Of a stretch of 64,000 nucleotides of DNA, positions 1 through 10,371 are shown one piece after another. A model generated the notes under the pieces. That model saw only the letters and a program-made list of their open reading frames with translations. It searched no databases and was not told where the DNA came from. The position numbers and the translations under genes are program-made. Every line of letters starts with the position of its first letter. Position 1 is the first letter of the stretch. Source of the DNA: Bugula neritina (Eukaryota; Bryozoa; Gymnolaemata; Cheilostomatida; Bugulidae). The stretch covers positions 558,001 through 622,000 of the forward strand of contig OZ037772.1 of assembly GCA_964035545.1 (NCBI GenBank), given 5' to 3'.

Positions 1-656
1 TAGTTTATGTTACCAAGTTATATTACTAGTTTATGTTACCAAGTTATATTACTAGTTTATATTACCAAGTTATATTACTAGTTTATATCACCAAGTTATA
101 TTACTAGTTTATATTACCAAGTTATATTACTAGTTTATATTACCAAGTTATATTACTAGTTTATATTACCAAGTTATATTACTAGTTTATGTTACCAAGT
201 TATATTACTAGTTTATATTACCAAGTTATATTACTAGTTTATATTACCAAGTTATATTACTAGTTTATATCACCAAGTTATATTACTAGTTTATATTACC
301 AAGTTATATTACTAGTTTATATTACCAAGTTATATTACTAGTTTATATCACCAAGTTATATTACTAGTTTATGTTACCAAGTTATATTACTAGTTTATAT
401 TACCAAGTTATATTACTAGTTTATGTTACCAAGTTATATTACTAGTTTATATCACCAAGTTATATTACTAGTTTATATTACCAAGTTATCTTACTAGTTT
501 ATTTTACCAAGTTATATTACTAGTTTATATTACCAAGTTATATTACTAGTTTATGTTACCAAGTTATATTACTAGTTTATGTTACCAAGTTATATTACTA
601 GTTTATATTACCAAGTTATATTACTAGTTTATGTTAGCAAGTTATATTACTAGTTT
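1..656. repeat. 26-bp tandem satellite at the window edge
   Basis: About 25 head-to-tail copies of a 26-bp unit, TAGTTTATRTTACCAAGTTA followed by TATTAC. Variation is almost confined to two positions (ATG/ATA, TTACC/TCACC), so copies are young or homogenised. The array is open at the left edge and decays after 656 into unique sequence leading to the first collagen exon. It probably lies in an upstream intron or 5' flank of that gene. Confidence 0.97.
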
Positions 657-759
657 ATACTGCTAGTATTCAACAACTACCCTCCAGCACATCTCAACTC
701 TGACGCACCTGCACTGACTAATCATCCGTATAGTTTATAGTTTTTGTTGAATTCTTCAG

Positions 760-1695
760 ACCCTGAGAACTGTGCGTGTGGCTTCACCTGCGAGTGTGGT
801 GCCTGTGTTGGGGTATGTGACCTTGACAGAGACTGTGGGAAGCTGCAGATCTGTTTGGAGAAAAGATGTTATCAGCAGGCCTCACCAGATGACAGAACTG
901 TTGTCTGGGATCTTTATCACTCAGAACTAGTAGAACGTTCTTCAGGTTTGAATGCGAAATCTTTGTTCTAAACTCTATTAGAGTTTAAAAGTGTTGCTGT
1001 CTGTTGTACTTATATCTGTGCTGGCCAGGATTTTTGAATGATTTTTGTTATGTATTTACGTAACAGAGTGTAACCTTAAAGCTGAATTTGCTTTATTTTC
1101 CACATATTTTGGTTTGCGATTTTTCAGTAGAAACGAGGCATCACACTTGGTGTGATTATCAGCATTTTTTGCAGGTGCTTCTATCCGTGTACTGACAACA
1201 CATCCTGTCCTAGTGATGGACAAATCTGTCACCATAGTGTCTGTAAAGAGGGCTGTCAGGTGAGTAGTCGCTATGACCTACACTGCGAGTTATTGATGAC
1301 TTTCATACTATGAGTTGTGACTGCCTACTATAATTTATACTGCGAGTCCAAGTAGCTGCTGTAACTTATGCTGTGAGTCATGACTAACTGAAATCACTTA
1401 TACTGTGAGTCATGACTAACTGATATCACTTATACTGTGAGTCAATTATCAAAAATAGCAAAGAAGTAGAGATATGTTGTGTATGTGAGATATGTGAGGT
1501 TATTTAGTGACTAGTTCGCTATTTATAGAGTTTTGTTTCTATTAATAGACTCTACTGAAAATGAACAATATGGATCTGAGTTTACTGAATGCATATCCAA
1601 CATATGCTATCAGCTTTATCCTCTCAACAATCCAGATCTTTCTGATGCTGAGCAGGACAGACTCTTTGATGATCGGCTGGATCTACAGAATGATG
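760..1695 (+). CDS. Cys-rich N-terminal exons of the collagen-like gene
   Basis: Exon 760-945 follows a TTCTTCAG acceptor and encodes a Cys cluster with [18 protein letters not shown]. Exon 1175-1259 encodes [20 protein letters not shown] and four more residues up to its sixth and seventh Cys, then meets GTGAGT. Exon 1549-1695 reads [20 protein letters not shown] and an acidic tail before GTAAGT. The C-x5-C-x5-C-x4-C spacing resembles small disulfide modules in many secreted invertebrate proteins; I cannot name the family. The Cys-bearing frames do not join in phase (exon 1 ends in phase 1, exon 2 needs phase 2). A small exon is missing, the donor differs, or bases are lost. Classical fibrillar collagens carry VWC or TSPN modules here, so the architecture is unusual. 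Confidence 0.55.
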
Positions 1696-4600
1696 GTAAG
1701 TTACTCTGTTAGTACAGTTACTCTGTTAGTACAGTTACTCTGTTAGTATAGTTACTCTGTTAATATAGTTACTGTGTTAGTATAGTTACTCTGTTAGTAT
1801 AGTTACTCTGTTAGTATAGTTACTCTGTTAGTATAGTTACTATGTTAGTATAGTTACTCTGTTAGTATAGTTACTCTGTTAGTATAGTTACTCTGTTAGT
1901 ACAGTTACTCTGTTAGTACAGTTACTCTGTTAGTATAGTTACTCTGTTAGTATAGTTACTCTGTTAGTATAATTACTCTGTTAGTATAGTTACTCTGTTA
2001 GTATAGTTACTCTGTTAGTATAGTTACTCTGTTAGTATAGTTACTCTGTTAGTATAGTTACTCTGTTAGTATAGTTACTCTGTTAGTATAGTTACAGTAA
2101 CAGTTTGCTAGTCATAATAACTTGCACTGTTAGTTGCTGGACAAGTTATTCTACATCTCTTGTAGCCACAACCAAAGTGGTGTCTATATATTCTGCTAGT
2201 GACTTGAGTAATGACTCATATGTAATTGTAATTAATTACATATCTAATGTAATTGATTTTTGCAATTACTTTACAATTACATCTCAATTACTTTAAACTT
2301 TTAAATCTTAAAATCTTAAGAAATTTATTCTTTTTTAGCATGACTACTGTTAAATAACAAGTACAGATTAAGTCAATGTAGTATAGTATCAGTGTTGAGA
2401 ACAAAGCACGTTCACCACTGTCAAAATTGCCCCTGCTAGGTGGACCCTAGAGGTGAAATTGCATAACTTCCAATTGTCCTTTGTGAGAACAAAAGTAATT
2501 GTAATTGTAATTATTTGCATTGCCATGTAATTGTAATTAATTGCTTTACAATGTAGTTTTGTACTGTAATTAATTACATTTATTTCAACTGTAATTATAA
2601 TTATAATTGTAATTGACAAATTCTCATGTAATTGTAATTAGTTACATTCACATGTAATTGACCCCAACAACCCTGGTTTATTATGGAGCTCATACTTTTA
2701 TTGTTCAAGGTCTAGATGTATTCTCCACCATGTTTTTACTAGAAGTAAACTTTAATTTGGTAATAAGTATAAAATAAACTGTTGTTTCGCATTGTACAGT
2801 TTACTATTGCCTGAATATTGTATTGAGAATATTGGCTTAACAATTCCAGTGCAGCGATGTGATTGGCCTGACAATATCAAAGTAGTGATGTGATTGGCTA
2901 CTCTGTTCTGTTCTGCAGGGCCATGCCTACTTGTATTATGTGTTAATCTTGTTTTGCAGTGAACAGAAAGGAGAATGGGTCCCAAAAGACACCCGGGATC
3001 TTACCATGGAGAGGAAGGGTTCACCCGATGTTGATGGCCTGCCTGGTATATCCAGCAATCCTGGAGATGCAGGAGAAAGGAGACCACCTTGTTTCCCAGG
3101 AGATACCGGACTTTTTGGAGAACCAGGTAATGTTTATGCTCAATTGAGTTTAATCTGTCAAGTTATGTTGGGATCTTTTTCGTTTTCGTTATTTTATGTT
3201 TGTTACGTGGAAAAAGGAAAAAACTCTGTCTTGGAGCATTTTGGTTTTTTCAGAGAGCTTTGGATTATTTGATTATGGTCTACACAGGGGTGTAGACAAA
3301 CTAAACTAGACAGGGGTGTAGACAAACTAAACTAGACAGGGGTGTAGACAGACCAAACTACACAGGGCTGTAGACAGACTAGACTAACCAGTGGTCTAGA
3401 TGGACTAAACCTCCTACGAACTTACAATTACCTTGCGTCATGACGTCTCTATTCTCTCCTATAATTTGACCTTTATTTAGGGAGCAGATTTCTAGTAGGC
3501 TATTCTATAGTGGCCAGTCACACTGTTTATTATAGCAACATAGAAATCAAGTTGAAAACTAGTTGCACCTGTTGTGATGCTATCACTGGGTGCTTACAGG
3601 TAGAGGTGGAGTACCTGGACCTGTTCAGATCGAATATCGAGGTAAACAAGGAGATCAAGGTCCTGCAGGTAAGAATGAGGAGTTACTTGCCCTTGCTTGT
3701 GTATTTCTGTTCTTTTTAGGTATTCTATAATATGCTGGGGTTTCCCTCACAGCTATTATATATGCTGGAATTCCCCTCACACCTATGATATATGCCGGGG
3801 TTTCCCTCACAGCTATGCTATATGCCGGGGTTTCCCTCACAGATATGCTATATGCTGGGGTTCTCCTCACAGCTAGTCTGCACTAAGGCAGGGAGTAAGC
3901 TAAGTAATCATATTGAATCCCAGCAGTGCTTGTTACTTCAACTGACAGGATTACTATGTATGATAGTTGCTCTGACTGGTTTCAATGGATCATTTTTACC
4001 ATACTGTTTACCACATGATGCATTGTCTTAGTAAAAACAAGAAAACAAAGAAATATACCAGAAATGTTGAGAAATGTGGTGTTCCAGAATTAATAAATGA
4101 CCACTTGTAATGCATACTGGTGCTGCTTGGTTCATAGGACCTGTCGAACAAGCTGGAGAACCTGGTCTGGATGGCAGAAATGGAAAGACAGGAGAAACTG
4201 CACGAACTGGTATGCCTGGTCCAACCGGCTCAAGGGGGGTCACTGGAGAACCCGGATCTGATGGAAGGTATTTTTTGTGTTTCACTTCGCTCTATTCAGC
4301 TTCTTGAAACTTTTTATTTGATTTAGTTTCTATAATTTGTTGTCAATTTTTTCAGAGACGGTTTACCTGGAGTACTGGGTGCTGATGGTAGACCTGGGGA
4401 GCAGGGTGATCAAGGACCTCCTGGCTCCATGGGTCCAGTGGGAATCCCCGGTAACCAGGGACCTGAAGGTGCTCAAGGAGACAAGGGTGATAACGTAAGA
4501 ACATTCTTTATTCAGTTTTCTTTTTATTTCAGTTCTCTGGTTTTCCACTAGTCAATCCTGTAGTTGTTTATTTGTTTTAGTTTATTTATGTTAATACTAG

Positions 4601-7563
4601 AGTTGCTTCAGTGACATCACATGATGTAATATATTACACAACAATGCAGTATAATACACCATAATATAATATGTTATACAATACAATAATATTACAGAAA
4701 ATATAATTCACTAATATCTCACAGTTAAGTTGTGTCTCCTAAATATATTTATTACTATAGGGGCCAGCTGGGCCACAGGGTGCTTCTGGACCAACTGGAT
4801 TGTCTGGGCCAACTGGTCCTCAGGGCCCCACGGAGCTTCCGGGAATTCCCGGCGAACAAGGACCTAAGGTATGAATTAAGTTGAACCAATCTTTGTCCTT
4901 AGTTATTGGCCATCAACAGAATCTTGACTCTAAGAGTTATCCTTCCTAGTAAGAAGGTAAGGCAATTCCTAACTCATGATAATATGAATATCATCTGCTG
5001 TTGTAGGACCCACTGGTTTCCAGGGACCGCAGGGATTCCTTGGAGCTCCTGGTGTTGATGGTTAAAGGGGAGATGTTGGATCAGTTGGTATTGCTGGACC
5101 ACCTGGGCTACGGGGTGCTGACGGCAAACAAGGAATTACTGGTTCTCCTGGTGCTATGGGTGCTATGGGACCACCTGGACCTGATGGTGCTAAGGTAAAC
5201 ACTTACACTGTTAACAGGTTATTGTTATTCATCTTGTTAGTTTAGTGGTAATAAACCAATAGTCTGTATTTCTAGGGTGAGCAAAGGAGAGATGGGGAAA
5301 TGGGTAGTCCCGGCAGACCTGGACCTCCTGGACCACCTGGTGAAGCCCCAGTATTTGGTTAGTTATTAGCAAAACCAAGTTATTGTCCATTACTTGTATC
5401 TTTTTCATTTTCTTTCAACTGTTTATTGGTAATATTTTGGGAATTTCATCCATAGCCTGTGATTGAAGCTTTTATTTTATTCTACCAGGGTTATGTTAGG
5501 TGCGCCCCCTATGATGATGAGTGCAATGATGTCCAACGGTAAAGGTGTACAAGCAGATGATGCAGGCGCCAACAATGAGCTCTATAATATGTACCTCAGT
5601 GAGTAATGGCCATGATGTGCTTTGATGTTGCCTGCTTTGTAGCGGAAAAGCTCTTTTAAACGCTGTTTTGGAACTCAAATGACGGACCTGTTTCAAATTG
5701 TTTGTGTTTTTGCAGACAAACATTTTTATAATTAACTGCTAGAAACTATTGTAATAAAAATATAGACAGCTGTTATAATGTATTTCTCCTCCTAGCATTG
5801 ATGATTGACATTCTTGTTTGATGAGTCACGTATTTAGTTCGCTTCTTCAGTCAAATGTTGCTACATTCTGACAGATTATATAATGTTGATTTTATTGCTG
5901 TTAGCTTACATAACTACTTCCACCTTATTTCTCTAGAAACAAAAGTAAGGGATGGGTCCAAAGACAGCCCCGTTAGAGACTGTAGAGAACTCTTCACTGA
6001 AAACCCAGAGTTCAAGAGTGGAACTTATTGGGTGAGAGAAGATGCTGATATGTTTCTATTTTCTCTGCTCAGAGGAAATCTGCATCCAAGTCTAATGACT
6101 GAAATTTTGTGAACATGTTTTACATTCTACAATTACTACTCCTGAGATGTCAATATAATGTCATGTGAAGTTTCCACAGATATTTAATGAATTGTTGTTT
6201 AGGAAGAAGAGTTTTCCCATGAGTTGCCTGTAATATATAATTCTGTAGATTCAACAGCTGAACATGTTTTAGTAGTTTTATTTGATATTAGCATTGTGTT
6301 GGTGTGAAATAGAGAAGTTGTATTCTCTATTGTTTGTTGTCAGGTGGATCCAGATGGTGGCTCCATAGCTAATGCTATTCAGGCTTACTGTCGCAAGGAA
6401 ATGAAGAGCACTTGTATCAATGCCAAGACCTCCGAGTTTACCACCAAATCGTACATCACCCAGCAGCTAGATAATCAGCCATTTGTTGCTAAGCACATGG
6501 GAACAACAATTGTGAGTGTTTATCTTGCATCAACCATGACTTTCTCAGTAATACTTGAGAATATTCAAAAGTTTTATGTTGAGAATTGTCGCTATAGTAA
6601 CATATTTGTTCACTGTATGGATGTTGATAAGTGTTGCTATAGTAACATGTGGGTTTCCTGTATGGATGTTGATAAGTGTTGCTATAGTAACTTGTTGGTT
6701 TCCTGTGTGGATGTTGATGAGTGTTGCTATAGTAACATGTTTATTTCCTGTATGGATTGTAGTTTGAGTATCAGGCAGAGTTTTCCCAACTCAACTTCCT
6801 TCGAATTCACTCTGAGAGAGCAAAGCAAACCCTGACTTACAGGTAATAGTCACTGCTAGCAGCTTATCAAATAGTCACAAGTCGCTAGTCACCAGATACT
6901 AGTCCTCTACTATGTTGCTAGTCAGTTGATAATCTGAACAATCACTGGCTTCTTCTTAAGCTGAGCGAGTTGTTGGCATGACTATTCCTTTTGCTTTTTG
7001 TAGATGTATAAACTCAGTGGCAGTAGAAGACGCATTCGGTAGGAAGAATAAGTCAGTCATTTTATATACAGCTGGTGATAAAGAATACACAGCAACAGAT
7101 AGCAGGTTTCAATATTCAGTGCTGCAGGATGATTGCAAGGTATGTAAATCTGACCTGTATAATGTAAATCTGATCTATATAGTGTAATTTTGACCTATAT
7201 AGTGTAAACCTGATCTATATTGTGTAAATCTGACTTATATAGTGTAAATATGACCTGCATATGCGCATGATTGCGATAGTTGCATCTTTTGTTTTATTAA
7301 TTTACTGTGGAGCTTGCCTTTGAGGCTTGTAATAAATGTTTACGAGTTCAACCCAAAAGCCACTTTGAGTGATGTACGAGTTTAGAGTTTTGAGTTTGCC
7401 GTCTGCCATTTTGTAGTATTCCAAATCATCAGAAGCTCAGACAGTGATTGAGATTGACACCAAGACCGCCACCCACTTGCCTATTATTGACATTGCTCCT
7501 GGTGACATCGGGACCACCCACAAAGAGTTTGGGGTTCAACTTGGAGAAGTCTGCTTTTTATAG
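760..7563 (+). CDS. Fibrillar-collagen-like gene, partial 5' end, with eroded triple helix
   Basis: A multi-exon plus-strand gene. Visible order: Cys-rich exons (760-945, 1175-1259, 1549-1695), seven Gly-X-Y exons (2960-5357), a telopeptide-type exon (5500-5598) and five C-propeptide exons (5937-7563) ending at TAG 7561-7563. In the family, the C-propeptide selects and trimerises chains in the ER before secretion to the extracellular matrix. No signal-peptide exon is visible, so the gene probably starts left of the window. The helix would be only about 300 residues against about 1,000 in classical fibrillar collagens. It carries a stop, Gly substitutions and phase breaks, whereas the C-propeptide exons join in phase with no stop. 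It may be a pseudogene, a divergent short collagen, or a gene damaged by assembly errors. Confidence 0.8.
1696..2094. repeat. 17-bp intronic minisatellite
   Basis: About 23 copies of TTACTCTGTTAGTATAG starting right at the donor of the collagen exon ending at 1695. The first unit includes the splice-site context. Copies differ mainly at the T/C of GTATAG/GTACAG. Confidence 0.95.
2217..2663. repeat. AATTGTAATTA-rich segment, possible hAT-type MITE remnant
   Basis: TAATTGTAATTA and its palindromic variants recur at 2218-2300 and 2495-2660, ending near CCCTGG at about 2675. A related stretch at 40755-40860, inverted, also ends beside CCCTGG. Read outward this gives CAGGGTT-like ends, as in many hAT elements, but I could not find a matching second terminus or target duplication. 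It lies inside a collagen intron. Confidence 0.35.
2960..5357 (+). CDS. Gly-X-Y triple-helix exons of the collagen-like gene (eroded)
   Basis: Exons: 2960-3126, 3600-3668, 4138-4267, 4356-4494, 4761-4868, 5007-5194, 5276-5357. Exon 4356-4494 is a perfect run ([19 protein letters not shown]). Elsewhere the obligatory Gly is replaced one base away from a Gly codon: Asp, Ser, Arg and Cys in the first exon, Glu and Ala in the third, Glu in the fifth, Arg in the last. Exon 5007-5194 has an in-frame TAA at 5063-5065 where CAA would restore Gly-Gln-Arg-Gly. Its 188 bp is one base short of the phase-0/phase-0 length, and the Gly frame needs one extra G at its start. Exon 2960-3126 (167 bp) is also one base short, most simply in the G run near 3018. 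Confidence 0.85.
3280..3400. repeat. About 26-bp intronic tandem repeat
   Basis: Four to five copies of a unit containing CAGGGGTGTAGACAAACTAA, degrading to the right (CAGGGCTGTAGACAGACTAG). It lies in the intron between the first two Gly-X-Y exons. Confidence 0.85.
3722..3876. repeat. About 30-bp intronic tandem repeat
   Basis: Five copies of a unit built from ATATGCYGGGGTTTCCCTCA plus CAGCTATG. It starts about 50 bp after the donor of exon 3600-3668. Both strands are open by chance, which explains the repetitive short ORFs here. Confidence 0.9.
5500..5598 (+). CDS. C-telopeptide / linker exon of the collagen-like gene
   Basis: Acceptor at TTATGTTAG, not the nearby ACCAG. The G left over from the previous exon plus GT gives Gly, then [20 protein letters not shown] and an Asn/Tyr-rich tail. 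It ends at CTCA/gtgagt in phase 1, which joins exactly to the first C-propeptide exon (A + AA = Lys). Between helix and C-propeptide, fibrillar collagens carry a short non-helical telopeptide and protease-cleaved linker; position and composition fit that role. Confidence 0.6.
5937..7563 (+). CDS. Fibrillar collagen C-terminal (COLFI) domain exons
   Basis: Exons 5937-6031, 6344-6511, 6763-6842, 7004-7139 and 7417-7563 join in phase without a stop. Landmarks in order: [20 protein letters not shown], matching the family C-R-D-L...W-K-S-G-x-Y-W start; [60 protein letters not shown]; and the hallmark end [20 protein letters not shown]...GEVCFL then TAG. Six Cys remain. The Cys usual after D-P-N-x-G is replaced by Ser (DPDGGS), so one family disulfide may be absent. 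In the family this globular domain trimerises chains and sets chain selectivity, then is removed outside the cell. It looks under constraint, unlike the helix exons upstream. Confidence 0.93.
6580..6762. repeat. 45-bp tandem repeat reaching a COLFI acceptor
   Basis: About four copies of a 45-bp unit containing GTTGCTATAGTAACATG and TTTCCTGTATGGATGTTGAT. The last copy runs into the splice acceptor (TGGATTGTAG) of exon 6763-6842, so the repeat supplies the acceptor region. GTTGCTATAGTAAC is itself a near-palindrome. Confidence 0.9.
7138..7258. repeat. About 21-bp tandem repeat at a donor site
   Basis: Six copies of a unit like GTAAATCTGACCTATATAGT directly after exon 7004-7139. The first unit contains the GTATGTAAAT donor context, so donor-like GTAAAT motifs are repeated through the intron. 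Confidence 0.85.
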
Positions 7564-8476
7564 ACTCATATCTAACAACAGTGTTATTTGGCTGATTTGT
7601 AAGACTGTCCCTGATTAGATAATTAGTGGCCAATGTTGGTTGGCTGAGACCAGCAGTCTGATTCTTATATAACCTAATTTTTGAATGAAATATTTGATTA
7701 CTCTAAATAAATTTATCAGAGACTTCCAAGGCAGTGATGGTGATTTTTGTACATATAAATTTGAAGAAGTTTAGCTATAGGGTTTATACTGTTTTCATTA
7801 ATTACTCCACCATAACCTGAGATTGTGAGTAGTCATTCTAGAATGAGGTAGGGAGGGTGTAATGCCTCTCCCTATGACTTTATGTATTTAGAAACTGTTG
7901 TTAATTTAGTAATTCTGTTGGTGTTATATTTTTAAATTCATTTAATCCAACCATTTCTCTATTACAAAATATATTTTACCATAAGGTGCTACACAATTTA
8001 TTTCTCAGCTTGTAGATTTCATCATCAAAATTATTGAAGTAATAAAATTGGTCCAGAATTTGAAAGAAGCTGCAGTTTTCAGATCTGATTATTTAACCTA
8101 TTTATCCTGAAATTAGACATTGTTAGTTTAAAATGGAGTGTAACATATATTTTAGTCACTTAGTTCCAACTGTGTTGACCATATCAATATTTTAAATTTT
8201 ACTTTGGCTGCTATGAAGTACATAAGTAAATGGCATTAAATTTCACCGGTCACATCATCTTGTAAAAGTTAATTGTAAATAAAAGTAAATTTCAAGTGTT
8301 TTTGAGAAGCTACAGGTTTGTATGTTTGAACAAATGAAACATAATGTTCCTTAATGTCAAGATTCTGCTTATACCACAATACCATAAACATTGTGACTCT
8401 GTCAGTAGCCAAAAGAAGTGATGAAAAAACTTGTTTACTGACACGACGACTAAATTTTATAAATATCATACACGAT
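7564..8476. other. Intergenic region between convergent genes
   Basis: Separates the 3' ends of the collagen-like gene (+) and the coiled-coil gene (-). It holds the collagen 3' UTR, several AATAAA motifs and no ORF with coding character. Confidence 0.6.
7706..7711 (+). terminator. Candidate poly(A) signal of the collagen-like gene
   Basis: AATAAA about 140 bp after the collagen stop codon, the first such hexamer downstream. Its position suits a 3' UTR end, but AATAAA is common by chance in this AT-rich DNA. Confidence 0.4.
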
Positions 8477-8726
8477 TTAAAGATGCTGTCCTGCTGCTGC
8501 TGGGACGGCAGGAAAATCTACGAGAATCTGGAATGAGACTTTGGCAGAGTCAGACTTGGGCTCGCATTTGAAAGACTTGTTACTGAAACCAGAAACAATA
8601 AATATCAAAATTGTCTAATTTTCAGGTTTCTGGGAAATTTCTTTAGATGTATTTCTGAAACTAACAATGTTTTACTAACCTTCATGTCAGGAGTTCTCTT
8701 CATCATTGTTGTACAGACTTTGAATA
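8477..8726 (-). CDS. C-terminal exons of the coiled-coil gene
   Basis: Exon 8680-8726 reads FKVCTTMMKRTPDMK before GTTAGT, in phase 0. It joins exon 8477-8575 in phase 0 through the acceptor TTTCAGTAACAAG, giving SFKCEPKSDSAKVSFQILVD and a Pro/Ala-rich end with TAA at 8477-8479. A competing acceptor 7 bp upstream gives TSLSNASPSLTLPKSHSRFS and a stop, but would need a different incoming phase. Either way this is the 3' end of the gene. Confidence 0.5.
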
Positions 8727-10295
8727 CTGTCACATATCAACTGGAAACACACATTACAATCATTAACTCAAGCACAATCAACATAGAAGTTTAGCAATTA
8801 CCAGTGAGCGTTGAAAGAATTTCAACATGATTGAAAACTTTTCCAAATAAATTATAAGTCTACAAACTGTTTTTGATCTAGCAATGAGCCATTTAATTTC
8901 GATACATAGTGGTGATCGCTTAGCTAGGATCTTGGTTGGGGGGGGGTGGTTTCTATTCCTGCCATTGTTTCTGCCCATCTCAGTGTCTCTGCTACACACT
9001 CCTATGTAACAGATGTATGAGTTATATCCATTATCCTGTATGCCTTCAGCACATATATGTCATACATCCATATTGTATCTTATCACAGTGGTAACTGGTA
9101 TAAAATGTATCACCTTATATGCGTCAAATTGCGTGACTATCAGCTTCTTCTGAATAGTCAAACTTTGCACTTTGGCTTCAGCCTTCGTCATTCGAGAATA
9201 TAACTGAGAAACAACATCCTGCCAATAGGAAAACAGATAGCAGCGCGATTCTTTCAAATTTTGTCAAACACAGAAAAGTTTAACTCGTGAAAACACAGCA
9301 CTAATTAAACAGGGAGAACTATTATATTAATTCAAGGGAACCGTTAGGTTACAACTCGTTAGCAAAGTGGGTATCTCGAGGATCTTGTATTGGTGAACTT
9401 CAGCCTATAAATGGCTCGTTTTACTCTTTTGCTCACAAAGTTTATCAACAAGATAGAAAAGCTTAACATATTCACTAGAAGAAGATTGTATCTGCTAAAG
9501 ACTATGTCCAGCTATTATAGATTGTAGATTGTATCTACAATCACATGGCACACTCACAGTAAACTTGTTAGATTATTACTAAGCAGTGAACTTCAATCTA
9601 TTAGGCAGAGTGTTAACAAAGAAAGCCACTTCTAACAATTGCATATCTGTTGAGAATAGCTCACTGCGGCCGGCTAAAGACTATGTCCAGCTATTATACA
9701 CACTTTAGTCACAAATAATTAATTATATTTCAACTGCAACATGCGAGGATTTGGTAACATACATTAGCCCTGGCGATATGTTTTCTCATCTTGATAATAT
9801 CCCATTATTGAAAGGCTATCATTCGCCCCTTCTTAGCGACAAGTGCCTTAGCAGCTTCCAGTTCAATTTTCAGTGTGCCATTGATGCTCTCCGCATCTGT
9901 CATGGAGTCACTAATCTGCTGCATAGACACCTGCTGCTCGGCTAATTCTTTTTAAACTGTGAACAACTCACACTTAGCCTTCAACTTGTCCTGCAACTGG
10001 CCAACTTCTTCTCGCAGAGTTCCGGAAGTCTGTTTCTCAACCAATAGCTGTGTTCGCAGGTCACAATACACAATGTTATATATGTTATATACATGTGTTA
10101 TATATGTTATATATGTTATATGTGTTATATATGTACTAATTGCCTCTTTATATTGGAAACTCGGTTTCTTTACTGCATAACCAATTGTGAAACAACACTG
10201 ATGTTTCAAACACAGCACGCTTAGCGCATTTCAAAATCATTTGAAAAAATGGGACATTTTCAAATTGATGTACGTTGATTGACTGAATAGTTTAG

Positions 10296-10371
<76 letters not shown>

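Noticed and set aside
8482-8570. Plus-strand reading LLLLGRQENLRESGMRLWQS that recalls a pericentrin-like segment
   Set aside because: No plus-strand gene context; the same bases form the last exon of the minus-strand gene with consistent splice phase.
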